Positions 9,207 to 18,992 are shown, counted from the stretch's first letter. The stretch is 64,000 nucleotides of DNA from an uncultured Paracoccaceae bacterium (GCA_937138255.1 CAKZOU010000047.1:19791-83790), one strand, 5' to 3'. Notes: a model not told the origin generated them from the sequence alone. Numbers and translations: made by a program.

Positions 9207-9995
9207 ATGGCGGTTTCTGGAAAATGGGGCGATCTGGCTCCAAGGGTCTTGTCCGCGATCGGCATGATCGTGATCGGCGGAGCGGCGCTTTGGCTGGGCG
9301 GCTTCTGGTTCTCCCTTCTTGCCGTCATCGTCAGTGGCGGGATGATCTGGGAACTCGCGCGGATGCTCGGGGCGCCGCGACCTGAAATAATGGGCGTGTT
9401 GGCGGCCGGAGCGATGGCTGTCGGGCAGGGGTGGTCATTGGGGTTGGGCTCTCTCGTCCTGGTGGTCGTGCCTGTGATTGGAGCTTTCCTCGTGGCGCGG
9501 GGCAGATGGATCTTTGCCGGCTATAGTTTGGCCGTTGCCGCCGCGATCCTTTGGTTTCTGGCCACGCGGGCCGATGGCATCATCGGGCTTCTTTGGGTTG
9601 TTCTGATTGTCGTGGCGTCCGACATCCTTGGATATTTCGCGGGCAGGATTGTCGGTGGGCCGAAATTCTGGCCGCGAGTGAGCCCGAAAAAGACTTGGAG
9701 CGGAACAATAGCGGGCTGGATCGGAGCCGGGGTCGTGGGGGCCGTGTTTGCGGGCTACGGTTTTGAAGGGCCGCTCGGGGGCGGTGCCTCTGTGATCGTC
9801 CTGTCGGTGCTTGCCGCGTTTGCCGGCCAGATGGGGGATATCGCCGAAAGTGCGATCAAGCGCTTTGCAGGTATCAAGGACAGCTCAAACCTTATCCCCG
9901 GCCATGGGGGTCTGCTCGATCGGTTCGACGCTTTGACCGGCGCAGCCTTGTTCCTCTTTGCGGTTGAGGTGCTGAAAGACGGAGGCCTTTTGTGA
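9207..9995 (+). CDS. cdsA: Phosphatidate cytidylyltransferase (CdsA)
   Basis: Integral membrane enzyme that makes CDP-diacylglycerol from phosphatidate and CTP, the entry point of phospholipid synthesis. It is 262 aa with a series of hydrophobic helices. The C-terminal signature is present: SDILGYFAGRIVGG, SPKKTWSGTIAGWIGA and KDSSNLIPGHGGLLDRFDALTGA. Its stop overlaps the GTG start of dxr (GTGA), so translation is coupled. It is somewhat shorter than the 285-aa E. coli protein, as expected when fewer N-terminal helices are present. Confidence 0.94.
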   Translation: MAVSGKWGDLAPRVLSAIGMIVIGGAALWLGGFWFSLLAVIVSGGMIWELARMLGAPRPEIMGVLAAGAMAVGQGWSLGLGSLVLVVVPVIGAFLVARGRWIFAGYSLAVAAAILWFLATRADGIIGLLWVVLIVVASDILGYFAGRIVGGPKFWPRVSPKKTWSGTIAGWIGAGVVGAVFAGYGFEGPLGGGASVIVLSVLAAFAGQMGDIAESAIKRFAGIKDSSNLIPGHGGLLDRFDALTGAALFLFAVEVLKDGGLL

Positions 9996-11161
9996 AGCGG
10001 ATCTCCATTCTAGGCGCAACTGGCAGCATTGGCCAAAGCACGATTGATCTGATCCGGCGTGATATTGCGAACTACGACGTCGTTGCGCTCACGGGTGGCA
10101 GGAACGTCGATCAACTTGCCCGCGATGCCATCGAGCTCGGCGCAAAGCAGGCTGTGACCTGCGAACCAGCGCTTTTCGGTGCCCTCAAAGACAGGCTCGC
10201 TGGAACTGGCATCGAAGCCGCGGCAGGGGATGCGGCTGTGGCCGAAGCGGCCAGCCGTCCGGCAGATTGGATCATGTCGGCCATTGTCGGTGCGGCGGGG
10301 CTCGTACCGGGCATGGAAGCGATCCGGCAGGGGGCCACTCTGGCGCTGGCCAACAAGGAAACACTCGTTGCCGCGGGGCCCTTGGTCATGGCGGCTACGC
10401 GTGCCCACAACGCGCGTATCTTGCCGGTCGATAGTGAGCACTCTGCCGTCTTTCAGGCGCTCGTCGGCGAGGATATCGGAGCGGTTGAACGCATCATTAT
10501 CACAGCTTCGGGCGGCGCTCTGCGCGATTGGCCAATCGAACGGCTCGCCCGTGCCACAGTTGCCGATGCCTCGACCCACCCCAATTGGGCGATGGGCCAG
10601 CGGATCACCATCGATTCCGCGTCTATGTTCAACAAGGCGCTCGAATTGATCGAAACCCGCGAGTTCTTTGGGGTCGACCCCTCGCAGATAGAGGTAGTGA
10701 TCCATCCAGAAAGCCTTGTTCATGCTCTGGTTGGCTTCCGTGACGGAGCGCTCATGGCCCATGTCGGGGCCTCTGATATGCGTCATGCCATTGGCTTCGC
10801 CCTGAATTGGCCCGAGCGGCGGGAATTGCCTGTTGCACGGCTGGATCTGGCCAAGATCGGAACATTGACCTTCCGAGCCCCGGACCCCGAGCGCTATCCG
10901 GCTCTGCGCCTCGCGCAGTCGGTCATGAAGGCCGGAGGGCAAAGCGGCGCGGCCTTCAACGCCGCCAAGGAAATCGCCCTCGATGCTTTCATCGCCGGGC
11001 GGATCGGGTTTGTGGATATGGCGGCGTTTGTCGAAGATGTGCTCGACAAGATGTGGTCTTCGGATGGCCTGAACCGCGCCGCAAATAGCCTTGACGATAT
11101 TCTCGAAACCGACCGACTTGCGCGCCGTCGTGCGTCGGAACTCATTGCAATTTCAGCCTAA
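9992..11161 (+). CDS. dxr: 1-deoxy-D-xylulose 5-phosphate reductoisomerase (Dxr/IspC)
   Basis: NADPH-dependent conversion of DXP to MEP, the committed step of the non-mevalonate isoprenoid pathway that feeds UppS and MiaA. It is 389 aa and uses a GTG start overlapping the cdsA stop by 4 nt. Visible motifs: nucleotide-binding LGATGSIGQST at the N-terminus, ALANKETLVAAGP, metal- and substrate-binding LPVDSEHSAVFQAL, and the NWAMGQRITIDSASMFNKALE block. The enzyme is cytosolic. Confidence 0.96.
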   Translation: MKRISILGATGSIGQSTIDLIRRDIANYDVVALTGGRNVDQLARDAIELGAKQAVTCEPALFGALKDRLAGTGIEAAAGDAAVAEAASRPADWIMSAIVGAAGLVPGMEAIRQGATLALANKETLVAAGPLVMAATRAHNARILPVDSEHSAVFQALVGEDIGAVERIIITASGGALRDWPIERLARATVADASTHPNWAMGQRITIDSASMFNKALELIETREFFGVDPSQIEVVIHPESLVHALVGFRDGALMAHVGASDMRHAIGFALNWPERRELPVARLDLAKIGTLTFRAPDPERYPALRLAQSVMKAGGQSGAAFNAAKEIALDAFIAGRIGFVDMAAFVEDVLDKMWSSDGLNRAANSLDDILETDRLARRRASELIAISA

Positions 11162-11169
11162 GAAACCCT

Positions 11170-12498
11170 ATGACGAGCCTTTTACCTCAATTCAGCTCTA
11201 CCGGTCTAACCCTTCTGTCCTTTGTGGTCGCCTTGATGGTGATCGTGTTTGTGCATGAAATGGGCCACTACCTCGCGGGGCGCTGGAGCGGGATCAAGGC
11301 GGATGTTTTCTCGATCGGTTTTGGGCCGGTTCTGTGGCGACGTGTCGATCGCAGGGGAACGGTTTGGCAGATCGCACTGGTCCCGCTTGGCGGCTATGTG
11401 AAATTCAAAGGTGACAGCAACGCCGCTTCGATGGGGGCCGATACCGGTGCGAAAGCGTCCAGAGACAGCATGGCCGGCGCGCCGGTCTGGGCCCGCGCTC
11501 TGACGGTCGCTTCCGGTCCGGCCTTCAATTTCATTTTCGCATTTCTCGTCTTTGCTTGGGCAGTGCTGTCTATCGGTGTTGCGACCGACCCGCTCACTCT
11601 GGCCTCGGTCCCGGATTTGCCGGACACCTATGAACAGGAGCTCGAAACAGGCGACCAGATACTTGCCATTGGTGGCGTAGAAACCCCAACGATGGCCGAC
11701 GTTGTCGCGGCAACGGACAAGCTTGGGATGGTTCCGTCTGTTGACTACCGGGTGATGCGGGCGGGCGAAGAGATTGTGGTGCGAGGCCCCTATCCTGAGC
11801 CGACCTTGGCGCGCGCTGTCAGCACAGACAGCCCGGCGCGCGAGGCGGGGCTTTTGGCTGACGATGTGATCACCGCAATCGACGGGACACCGGTTTTCGC
11901 ATTTTCGCAGATGATGGACATCGTTGCCGCCTCTGACGGGCGGGCGATGACCTTTGAGGTCTGGCGGCAAGGCGAGACCTTGAGCTTTGATATCGCCCCG
12001 CGCCGTGTCGACCTTCCGCTGCGGGACGGTGATTTTGAGACGCGGTGGCTGATTGGCCTTTCGGGGGGGCTTTTCTTCGAGCCGCAAACCTCTTCTCCGG
12101 ATATCGCGACGACCGTCCGCTATGCTTGGGGGCAGCTCTGGTACATCGCAAAGGTTTCTGTCTCGGGGATGTGGCATATGCTCACCGGAGAGATTTCGAC
12201 CTGCAATCTTTCTAGCCCCGTCGGCATTGCCCAGACGTCGGGCGAAATGGCCGCCCAGGGAATCGGGGCCTATATTCAGTTCTTGGGCCTTCTCTCGACC
12301 GCGATCGGCCTTTTGAATCTTTTCCCGATCCCGATCCTCGACGGCGGCCACCTTGTCTTTCATGCCTATGAGGCTGTGAGCGGACGCAAGCCATCGGACG
12401 CCGCTTTGCGGGTTCTGACGATGATCGGGTTGGCCCTTATCCTGACGATGATGTTCCTCGCCTTGGCGAACGACACTGTTCCGGGGCTCTGCCCCTGA
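11170..12498 (+). CDS. rseP: RIP zinc metalloprotease RseP (site-2 protease)
   Basis: Membrane-embedded zinc protease that cuts transmembrane anchors such as anti-sigma factors and cleared signal peptides. It is 442 aa. The active-site helix FVHEMGHYLAG (HExxH) lies near residue 28. A PDZ-like periplasmic region follows (around residues 110-290; segments ETGDQILAIGG and GLLADDVITAIDGTPV suggest two PDZ copies). The third zinc ligand motif NLFPIPILDGGHL is near the C-terminus, followed by a final transmembrane helix. Its place between dxr and bamA is the standard order in proteobacteria. Confidence 0.95.
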   Translation: MTSLLPQFSSTGLTLLSFVVALMVIVFVHEMGHYLAGRWSGIKADVFSIGFGPVLWRRVDRRGTVWQIALVPLGGYVKFKGDSNAASMGADTGAKASRDSMAGAPVWARALTVASGPAFNFIFAFLVFAWAVLSIGVATDPLTLASVPDLPDTYEQELETGDQILAIGGVETPTMADVVAATDKLGMVPSVDYRVMRAGEEIVVRGPYPEPTLARAVSTDSPAREAGLLADDVITAIDGTPVFAFSQMMDIVAASDGRAMTFEVWRQGETLSFDIAPRRVDLPLRDGDFETRWLIGLSGGLFFEPQTSSPDIATTVRYAWGQLWYIAKVSVSGMWHMLTGEISTCNLSSPVGIAQTSGEMAAQGIGAYIQFLGLLSTAIGLLNLFPIPILDGGHLVFHAYEAVSGRKPSDAALRVLTMIGLALILTMMFLALANDTVPGLCP

Positions 12499-12576
12499 GG
12501 TTCCCTGAATTCGCCGTTTTTTGGCCGCAATCCTGCGAGACTCTGCAACGGCTGAAATCGTTATTGGGGCAGGATC

Positions 12577-12702
12577 ATGCAGACACTCAACTCCGGATAT
12601 CGTGGATTGTCCTATTTGATCGGACTTAACCTGGACCGGCTTTTGTTCGTTGGCGCCATTCTTGGCGCGCTGGGACTTGCGGCTTTTCTCGGCTCAATCT
12701 GA
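12577..12702 (+). CDS. Small single-pass membrane protein, 41 aa (conserved-looking, function unknown)
   Basis: A short frame of 41 codons with an ATG at 12577 and a GGGGCAGG ribosome site 4-10 nt upstream. The N-terminal half is polar (MQTLNSGYRGLSYL...) and the C-terminal half is one hydrophobic helix (LLFVGAILGALGLAAFLG) ending in SI. It lies 78 nt after rseP and is followed within 35 nt by a strong intrinsic terminator, so it closes the pyrH-to-rseP transcription unit. From memory, similar short proteins occur in other Rhodobacterales, but I cannot check that here. No function is assigned. Confidence 0.7.
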   Translation: MQTLNSGYRGLSYLIGLNLDRLLFVGAILGALGLAAFLGSI

Positions 12703-12733
12703 GCCGGATCCGCAAAGTTTCGCAAAATCAACA

Positions 12734-12765
12734 AAACGCGCCCTCCGGGGCGCGTTTGTGTTTTT
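12734..12765 (+). terminator. Intrinsic terminator after the pyrH-rseP unit
   Basis: A perfect 10-bp stem AAACGCGCCC/GGGCGCGTTT with a 4-nt loop, followed by GTGTTTTT. It lies between the 41-aa small gene and bamA, so bamA-ompH-fabZ-lpx should have its own promoter or depend on read-through. Confidence 0.85.
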
Positions 12766-12826
12766 GACAAGGCCCGGTAATCCCGATACTCCCTAGGTGT
12801 CTGGGGATATAAAACTGGCTAATCTT

Positions 12827-15133
12827 ATGAGCGACCTTGCCACAAGCGCTGCCGCGCGGCTTTTCACTGTTTTCAGGGCTTTTTTTCTCGCTGCCCTGCT
12901 AGGCCTGAGCGCTTTGCCAGCTGCGGCACAGAGCTATAGCTTCTCCGGGGTATCTGTTCAGGGGAATCAGAGGATCGAAACCCAGACGATCCTGACCTAT
13001 CTCGGCCTTTCGTCGGGGCAATCTGTCAGCGCGGCGACCCTTAATGATGCGGTTCAGGCCGTGCGCGAAACTGGACTTTTCGAGTCGGTTGATGCGCGCG
13101 TGAGCGGATCAACGCTGATCGTCACGGTTGTCGAGCTTCCGACCATTAGCGTCATCTCCTTCGAGGGCAATTCCAAGATCAAGGACGATGATCTTCGGTC
13201 TGCGATCCAATCGATGCCACGCCATGTTTTTAGCCCGAGCCAGGTCGAGCGCGATGTTGGCGCGATTGTCCAGCTCTATGCCGACAAGGGCCGGATCAGC
13301 GCAACTATCACCCCGCGCGTTATCCGTCGCAGCGACAACCGCGTCGATCTTGTGTTCGAGATCTTCGAAGGTGGCGTGACCGAGATTTCGCGGATTGGCT
13401 TTGTTGGCAACCGCAGCTTCTCAGATTATCGTCTTCGTGGCGTCCTCGAGACCAAGCAGGCAGGCCTTTTGCGGGCGATCATCAGCCGCGATACCTTTGT
13501 TGCCGACCGGATCGATTTCGACAAACAGGTGTTGACCGAGTTCTATCGCTCGCGCGGATTTGTCGATTTCGAGATTCAGTCTGTTGATGTTGAACTCACG
13601 CGTGAGCGAGATGCCTATCTCATCACGTTCAATGTCCAAGAGGGGCAGAAATACGAATTTGGCGAGGTTAAGGTTACCTCTGATCTACCGGATGTTGATC
13701 TGGCCGAGTTTGAGGGCATCGTTCGGACCAAGGACGGGCAGACCTATTCGCCGCTGCGGATCGAGAACGATATTGCGCGCCTCGAGTTCCGCGCCAATCA
13801 GCTCGGCCTGCAATTCATTCAGGCCGATCCGCAAATCACCCGCCGTGATCGCGAGCTAAAGCTCGATCTTGACTACGCGCTGGTGCGTGGACCGCGCGTC
13901 TTCGTCGAGCGCATCGATATCACCGGCAATACAACAACGCTCGACCGCGTTGTCCGCAACCAGTTCACCCTTGTTGAGGGCGATCCACTCAACCCCCGCT
14001 CGATCCGTGAAAGCGCTTCGCGCATCCGTGCGCTTGGGTTCTTCTCGAATGCCGAGGTCGGCACGCGAGCTGGGTCTTCCAGCGAGCAGGTGATTGTCGA
14101 TGTGGCTGTGACCGAGGTTCCGACCGGATCGCTCACCTTCGGTGCGAACTACAACACCGACACCGGCTTTAGCTTGCTCGCGAGCTATAGCGAGCGGAAT
14201 TTCCTCGGCCGGGGGCAGGCGCTTGATTTCCAGATTTCAACTGCGGCAACCAATCGGATCCTGACGTTCAATTTCACCGAGCCCTATCTTCTGGGTCGTG
14301 ATCTGAGGCTTGGTCTGCGGTCGGGCTATAAGACCACCGATAACGAGGCAGCGCTCTATGACACGACGAGCTTTGGTTTCTCGCCGTCGTTGAGCTTCCC
14401 CGTGAGCGAAAATGGACGTCTGGGCGTCAGCTACTCGATCGACTATTCGCTCTTGTCGAATGTTTCCACCAACTCGCAGCCAATTCTTGAGGATGCCGCT
14501 GCCGGTGGGCGCTGGACGAATTCCGTTGGCTACACCTACACATGGGATAACCGTCGCACCGGGCTTTACCCGAACGCAGGGGTCTTGCTTCGCTTCGGAC
14601 AGGAATATGCGTTTGGTGAAGCAACCTTCCTGAAGAACACAGCCACACTCGCGGCTGAGACCAAGATCATGAATGAGGAAGTGACGCTGCGCGCTACGCT
14701 TGAGGGCGGCTACCTCTACTTCCTCGAAGGCGCGAGCCGGATCACCGACCGCTATTTCATGAACAGCGGCATCATGCGCGGCTTTGAGCCCGGCGGATTT
14801 GGCCCGCGCTACACCGGCGACGGGGAAAATGATGCGCTCGGCGGCAATACCTATGCCGTGGTTCGCCTCGAGACCGAGTTCCCGATTGGCCTTCCCACCG
14901 AGTTTGGGATGCACGGCGGTGCTTTCATCGACTACGGGTCGCTTTGGGATACGGGTCTCTCCGATGTATCGGACGTTCTCTATAACGACTTCACACCCCG
15001 CGCAGTGGCCGGTCTGTCGTTGTTCTGGAAAACACCGATTGGCCCGTTGCGGTTCAACTTCATGCAGCCGCTTATGTCCGAAAGCTATGACCGGCCCAAA
15101 TCCTTCGACCTGACCATCGCCACGTCGTTCTGA
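12827..15133 (+). CDS. bamA: Outer membrane protein assembly factor BamA
   Basis: Core of the BAM complex, which folds beta-barrel proteins into the outer membrane. About 768 aa from the ATG at 12827. A GTG at 12797 would add 10 residues, and neither start has a convincing ribosome site. A signal peptide ends at the LPAAAQ cleavage region. Five POTRA repeats follow (segments such as GVSVQGNQRIETQTILTYL, ISFEGNSKIKDDDLRSAI, RIGFVGNRSFSDYRLRGVL, ERIDITGNTTTLDRVVR). The C-terminal barrel starts around ANYNTDTGFSLLASYSERN, contains the VRLETEFP and GPLRFNFMQPL strands and ends in a terminal Phe. Its stop overlaps the ompH start by one base. Confidence 0.95.
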   Translation: MSDLATSAAARLFTVFRAFFLAALLGLSALPAAAQSYSFSGVSVQGNQRIETQTILTYLGLSSGQSVSAATLNDAVQAVRETGLFESVDARVSGSTLIVTVVELPTISVISFEGNSKIKDDDLRSAIQSMPRHVFSPSQVERDVGAIVQLYADKGRISATITPRVIRRSDNRVDLVFEIFEGGVTEISRIGFVGNRSFSDYRLRGVLETKQAGLLRAIISRDTFVADRIDFDKQVLTEFYRSRGFVDFEIQSVDVELTRERDAYLITFNVQEGQKYEFGEVKVTSDLPDVDLAEFEGIVRTKDGQTYSPLRIENDIARLEFRANQLGLQFIQADPQITRRDRELKLDLDYALVRGPRVFVERIDITGNTTTLDRVVRNQFTLVEGDPLNPRSIRESASRIRALGFFSNAEVGTRAGSSSEQVIVDVAVTEVPTGSLTFGANYNTDTGFSLLASYSERNFLGRGQALDFQISTAATNRILTFNFTEPYLLGRDLRLGLRSGYKTTDNEAALYDTTSFGFSPSLSFPVSENGRLGVSYSIDYSLLSNVSTNSQPILEDAAAGGRWTNSVGYTYTWDNRRTGLYPNAGVLLRFGQEYAFGEATFLKNTATLAAETKIMNEEVTLRATLEGGYLYFLEGASRITDRYFMNSGIMRGFEPGGFGPRYTGDGENDALGGNTYAVVRLETEFPIGLPTEFGMHGGAFIDYGSLWDTGLSDVSDVLYNDFTPRAVAGLSLFWKTPIGPLRFNFMQPLMSESYDRPKSFDLTIATSF

Positions 15134-15705
15134 TGCGGAAACTCGGGGTCGCTGTCTGCCTAGGATTGCTTGCCCTCTTCGGAGGGCAGGCTGTCGCGCA
15201 AGATAGCACAAGCACGCCGGCGACCGAGTTTCGCAGCCTGATCCTGACGATCAATCTTGATCAGCTGTTTGTGCAAACCCTCTACGGCCAGCGCATCCGC
15301 GCCGATATCGACCTTCAGGCCAAGGCGCTGGAAACTGAAAATCGAAAATTCGCCGAGGAGCTGCAAGCCGAAGAGCGGAGCTTGACAGAGCGCCGCCCGA
15401 CGATGGATCCGGCTGATTTTCGGGTCGAGGCTGACGCCTTCGATGCCAAGGTGCAGACGGTCCGACAAGGGCAGGACGAAAAGGAACAAGCGCTCCAGAC
15501 GAGTTTGAGCCGTGGCAGGGACGAATTCTTGTCGGCCGTGCAAGTCGTCTTGGCCGACATCATGATCTCGCGCGGCGCGGTGGTGATTATAGACCGGCGC
15601 AATATCGTCATGCAGGCCGATCTGATCGATATCACCGAGGCAGCAATTGCAGCGATCGACCAAAGCCTTGGCGATGGAACCGCAGCCACTCCGGCCACCA
15701 ACTAG
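15133..15705 (+). CDS. OmpH/Skp-family periplasmic chaperone
   Basis: 190-aa exported protein of the OmpH/Skp family that holds unfolded outer-membrane proteins for BamA. A signal peptide (LGVAVCLGLLALFGGQAVAQ) is followed by the family core: ILTINLDQLFVQTLYGQR, a long charged coiled-coil rich in Gln/Glu (around residues 55-120), and the C-terminal AISRGAVVIIDRRNIVMQ-like strand region. It is translationally coupled to bamA (TGATG). No lpxD follows, although lpxD lies at this point in many Gram-negative clusters. Confidence 0.88.
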   Translation: MRKLGVAVCLGLLALFGGQAVAQDSTSTPATEFRSLILTINLDQLFVQTLYGQRIRADIDLQAKALETENRKFAEELQAEERSLTERRPTMDPADFRVEADAFDAKVQTVRQGQDEKEQALQTSLSRGRDEFLSAVQVVLADIMISRGAVVIIDRRNIVMQADLIDITEAAIAAIDQSLGDGTAATPATN

Positions 15706-15789
15706 CACGGGCGAGCTTGCCGCGAAGGGGCCGAGTTGCTAGTGGTCGGATGAAGGCCCCGTCTGGGCTATTGAATAGGGAGAATGCCC

Positions 15790-16251
15790 ATGTCCGAGCC
15801 CATCACGACCGCTGATATTCATCTGATCCAGAGAATCCTGCCGCATCGTTACCCGTTCTTGCTCGTAGACCGTGTTGAACAAATCAACGGAACCGAATCT
15901 GCCGTTGGGCTCAAGAACGTGACAATGAACGAGCCGCATTTTCAGGGCCATTTCCCCGGCAATCCGATCATGCCAGGCGTGACCATCGTGGAGGCGATGG
16001 CGCAGACGGCAGGCGTTATGGTCGGCGCGAGCCTCGGCCTCGTCGATGGCAACTTCCTCATCTATTTCATGGCAATCGACAACTGCAAATTCCGCCGCAA
16101 GGTTGTCCCCGGTGATCAGCTGCGGATGGAACTTCAGACAACGCGCGGCAAGCCGGGCGGCAAGGTCTGGCGGTTCAAGGGTGTCGCGACGGTTGATGGC
16201 GAACTGGCCGCCGAGGCGGAGTTCACCGCAATGATGGATCTAAAAGGCTGA
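15790..16251 (+). CDS. fabZ: 3-hydroxyacyl-[acyl-carrier-protein] dehydratase (FabZ)
   Basis: Dehydrates 3-hydroxyacyl-ACP during fatty-acid elongation and competes with LpxA for 3-hydroxyacyl-ACP. The protein is 153 aa. The hotdog-fold signature is clear: [33 protein letters not shown] (catalytic His) and [10 protein letters not shown] (catalytic Glu). The ATG at 15790 is preferred over the one at 15784 because the GGGAGA site lies 6 nt upstream of it and would be too close to the earlier ATG. The stop overlaps the lpxA start by one base. Confidence 0.95.
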   Translation: MSEPITTADIHLIQRILPHRYPFLLVDRVEQINGTESAVGLKNVTMNEPHFQGHFPGNPIMPGVTIVEAMAQTAGVMVGASLGLVDGNFLIYFMAIDNCKFRRKVVPGDQLRMELQTTRGKPGGKVWRFKGVATVDGELAAEAEFTAMMDLKG

Positions 16252-17036
16252 TGACACCCGATATTCACCCTTCTGCGGTGATCGAAGAGGGCGCCGTCAT
16301 CGGCGCCGGATGTGTCGTTGGGCCATTCTGTGTGGTCGGTCCCGAGGTCGTCCTCGGAGACAATGTGACCCTCAGGAGCCATGTCGTCATCACCGGCGAT
16401 ACGCAGGTTGGTGAGGGGTCGACACTCTTCTCCTTCGCCGTGGTCGGCGAGGTGCCGCAGGATCTCAAATTCGCGGGCGAAAAGACGCGCCTTCGCATCG
16501 GCGCGCGCAATCGCATCCGCGAGCACGTCACGATCAACACCGGCACAGCCGGTGGCGGCGGCGAAACCCGGATCGGCAATGATTGTCTTTTGATGGCCGG
16601 CTGCCACGTCGCTCATGACGCACAAATCGGAGACCGGGTGATCATCGTGAATAACTCGGCCGTAGCCGGACACTGCATCATCGAGGACGACGTGATCATC
16701 GGTGGGCTATGCGGCATACATCAGTGGGTTCGGATCGGACGGGGCGCGATTATCGGCGCTTTGTCGATGGTGACGAATGACGTCATACCGCACGGCCTCG
16801 TGCAAGGACCACGCGGCGTTCTCGACGGCCTCAACCTAGTGGGCCTCAAGCGGCGTGGGGTCGAACGCGCCGATATCACGGCACTACGGGCAGCTTTCCA
16901 GATGCTTCGGGATGGTGAGGGGACTTTCCACGACAGGGCCAAGCGGCTGAAAGCTGAGGTGGACAGCACATATGTTCAGGAAATGGTCGATTTCATCTTG
17001 GGAGAATCAGACCGTAGCTTCCTGACCCCGAGCTGA
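16251..17036 (+). CDS. lpxA: Acyl-ACP-UDP-N-acetylglucosamine O-acyltransferase (LpxA)
   Basis: First enzyme of lipid A synthesis. It transfers a 3-hydroxyacyl chain to UDP-GlcNAc. It is 261 aa with the left-handed parallel beta-helix of hexapeptide repeats (IHPSAVIEEGAVIGAGCVVGPFCVVG, then similar turns) and the catalytic CHVAHDAQIGD motif. The C-terminal helical part contains GLNLVGLKRRGVERADI. It is coupled to fabZ (TGATG) and lies 4 nt before lpxI. Confidence 0.95.
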   Translation: MTPDIHPSAVIEEGAVIGAGCVVGPFCVVGPEVVLGDNVTLRSHVVITGDTQVGEGSTLFSFAVVGEVPQDLKFAGEKTRLRIGARNRIREHVTINTGTAGGGGETRIGNDCLLMAGCHVAHDAQIGDRVIIVNNSAVAGHCIIEDDVIIGGLCGIHQWVRIGRGAIIGALSMVTNDVIPHGLVQGPRGVLDGLNLVGLKRRGVERADITALRAAFQMLRDGEGTFHDRAKRLKAEVDSTYVQEMVDFILGESDRSFLTPS

Positions 17037-17040
17037 ACCG

Positions 17041-17844
17041 ATGCTGGCGCTCTTTGCAGGCACTGGCGCTTTGCCCGGTCTCCTCGTCGAGGCGCTAGGG
17101 AAAAAAGGTGAGCTGCCGATTATCTGCTTCATGGCGGGTTTCGAACCTCAGGTTCCAGGTGGGCTCGAACAGATCGCCTTTCGCCTCGAGCATTTGGGAA
17201 CACTTCTGTCCGAGCTTCGGCTGCGTGGGGTCGAAGAGGTCTGCCTAGCAGGCAAGGTTCTGAGGCCAGAGATTGATCCCGCCGAAATAGATCAAGCGAC
17301 CGCCCCCCTCTTTGCCCGCATTGGGGCCGCAATGAAGATGGGCGACGATGGAACCTTGCGAGCGCTCATCGCTATCCTTGAAGAGTTCGGATTTACGGTC
17401 GTGGCGGCGCATGAAATCGCCCCCGATCTGTTGCCACGAAAGGGGGCTCTTGCCGGCCCATCTCCCAGCTATGCCCAGAAGGACGATGCCAAGAGCGGCA
17501 AGGCACACCTCGATGATCTTGCTCCTGCGGATATTGGTCAGGCCTGCGTTGTTCGGGGCGGCCAAGTTCTGGCGATGGAGGCAAGTCTGGGAACAGACTT
17601 TATGCTCAAGTCGCTCTCGGACCCGCCCAAGGCGCAAGGAGCAGTATTTTGCAAAGCGCCCAAGATCGGTCAGGACCGGCGAGCCGACCTTCCGGCCATC
17701 GGTCCTGAGACTGTGATCGGGGCTTCGCGGGCGGGAATCACCGGAATTTGGATTGAAGAGGGCGGGGTGATGTGCCTCGATGTTGACCACTTGAGAGGCG
17801 AAGCCAACCGGCTTGGCGTCTCGGTCTGGGTGGGGGACGTTTGA
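17041..17844 (+). CDS. lpxI: UDP-2,3-diacylglucosamine diphosphatase LpxI
   Basis: Hydrolyses UDP-2,3-diacylglucosamine to lipid X and UMP. It is the LpxI (former DUF1009) type used by alphaproteobacteria instead of LpxH. It is 267 aa. Family segments: FAGTGALPGLLVEALG at the N-terminus, VEEVCLAGKVLRPE, MGDDGTLRALIAILEEFGF, the AQKDDAKSG region, DIGQACVVRGGQVLAMEA and AGITGIWIEEGGVMCLD. It sits between lpxA and lpxB, the order expected for this family. Confidence 0.92.
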   Translation: MLALFAGTGALPGLLVEALGKKGELPIICFMAGFEPQVPGGLEQIAFRLEHLGTLLSELRLRGVEEVCLAGKVLRPEIDPAEIDQATAPLFARIGAAMKMGDDGTLRALIAILEEFGFTVVAAHEIAPDLLPRKGALAGPSPSYAQKDDAKSGKAHLDDLAPADIGQACVVRGGQVLAMEASLGTDFMLKSLSDPPKAQGAVFCKAPKIGQDRRADLPAIGPETVIGASRAGITGIWIEEGGVMCLDVDHLRGEANRLGVSVWVGDV

Positions 17845-18992
17845 TGCGGATCTTTATCATCGCGGGTGAGGTCTCGGGCGACAAGTTAGGCGGCGCGCTT
17901 ATGGCGGGGCTGCGCTCACAAGTGGCGGAGCTGAGCTTCGACGGTGTTGGGGGTCCCAAGATGCGAGAACAGGGCCTGCGGAGCCTGTTTGCGATGGACG
18001 AGCTGTCGCTCATGGGGATCGTCGAGATCCTGCCCAAGTATTTTCATCTCAAACGTCGAATTCGCGAGCTGACCGAAGCAATCCTTGCCAATCCCCCGGA
18101 TGTTCTGATCACCATCGACAGCCCTGATTTCTGCCTGCGCGTTGCTGCGGCGGTCAAGGAACGGAATCCCGAAATTCGAACGGTCCACTATGTCGCCCCG
18201 ACGGTCTGGGCCTGGCGCCCGGAGCGGGCCGAGCGGATGGCGAAATTCATCGACCATGTGCTCTCTCTCTTCCCCTTTGAGCCCCCCTATATGGAAAAGG
18301 CGGGGATGGAGTGCGATTTTGTAGGCCATCCCGTCGTGGCCGAAAAGATCGGCACGGAAGAAGAGGCAATCTCGCTGCGAACCGTATTGGGTATGAAGAA
18401 TGGCCCGCTGGTTCTGGCGCTTCCTGGCTCGCGGCGAAGTGAGGTCTCGCGCCTTGCCGGAACCTTTGGCTCGGCGCTTTCAAAACTCCAGGATAACCAC
18501 CCCGATATGCGGGTGATCGTGCCCTGCGCCGCGCCTGTCGCGGGTTTGGTGCGCAAGTTGACCGCACATTGGCCGGTGCGGCCTGTGCTTGTCGATCCCA
18601 CACGCGAGAGCGGTTTTTCGGGCGCCAAACTTGCCGCCTTCCGCGCCGCGGATGTGGCGCTTGCGGCTTCTGGGACAGTGTCGCTTGAGCTTGCGGCTTC
18701 CGGCACGCCGATGGTGATCGCCTATGACATGAACTGGCTGAGCCGCAGGATCATCAAGAAGAAGCTGCTCATCGATACGGTGACGCTTGTGAACCTTGTC
18801 AGCGACACCCGGACAATCCCCGAGTTTATTGGCAGTGAATGCCGCCCCGGGGCCATTGCAGAGGCCCTCGAGCAAGTATTGCAAAACCCCGAGGCCCAAA
18901 AAGAGGCCATGCGCCTGACGATGGAGCGGCTGGGGCAGGGTGGTGAGCCGCCGGGCCTACGCGCAGCCAAGGCCGTCTTGGCGCGGCTCTAG
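17844..18992 (+). CDS. lpxB: Lipid-A-disaccharide synthase (LpxB)
   Basis: Glycosyltransferase (GT19) joining lipid X to UDP-diacylglucosamine to form the tetra-acyl disaccharide. It is 382 aa. Motifs: [16 protein letters not shown] at the N-terminus, [62 protein letters not shown] and [22 protein letters not shown]. The ATG at 17844 overlaps the lpxI stop by one base. The stop overlaps the convergent mnmA stop by 4 nt (CTAG). Confidence 0.95.
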   Translation: MRIFIIAGEVSGDKLGGALMAGLRSQVAELSFDGVGGPKMREQGLRSLFAMDELSLMGIVEILPKYFHLKRRIRELTEAILANPPDVLITIDSPDFCLRVAAAVKERNPEIRTVHYVAPTVWAWRPERAERMAKFIDHVLSLFPFEPPYMEKAGMECDFVGHPVVAEKIGTEEEAISLRTVLGMKNGPLVLALPGSRRSEVSRLAGTFGSALSKLQDNHPDMRVIVPCAAPVAGLVRKLTAHWPVRPVLVDPTRESGFSGAKLAAFRAADVALAASGTVSLELAASGTPMVIAYDMNWLSRRIIKKKLLIDTVTLVNLVSDTRTIPEFIGSECRPGAIAEALEQVLQNPEAQKEAMRLTMERLGQGGEPPGLRAAKAVLARL

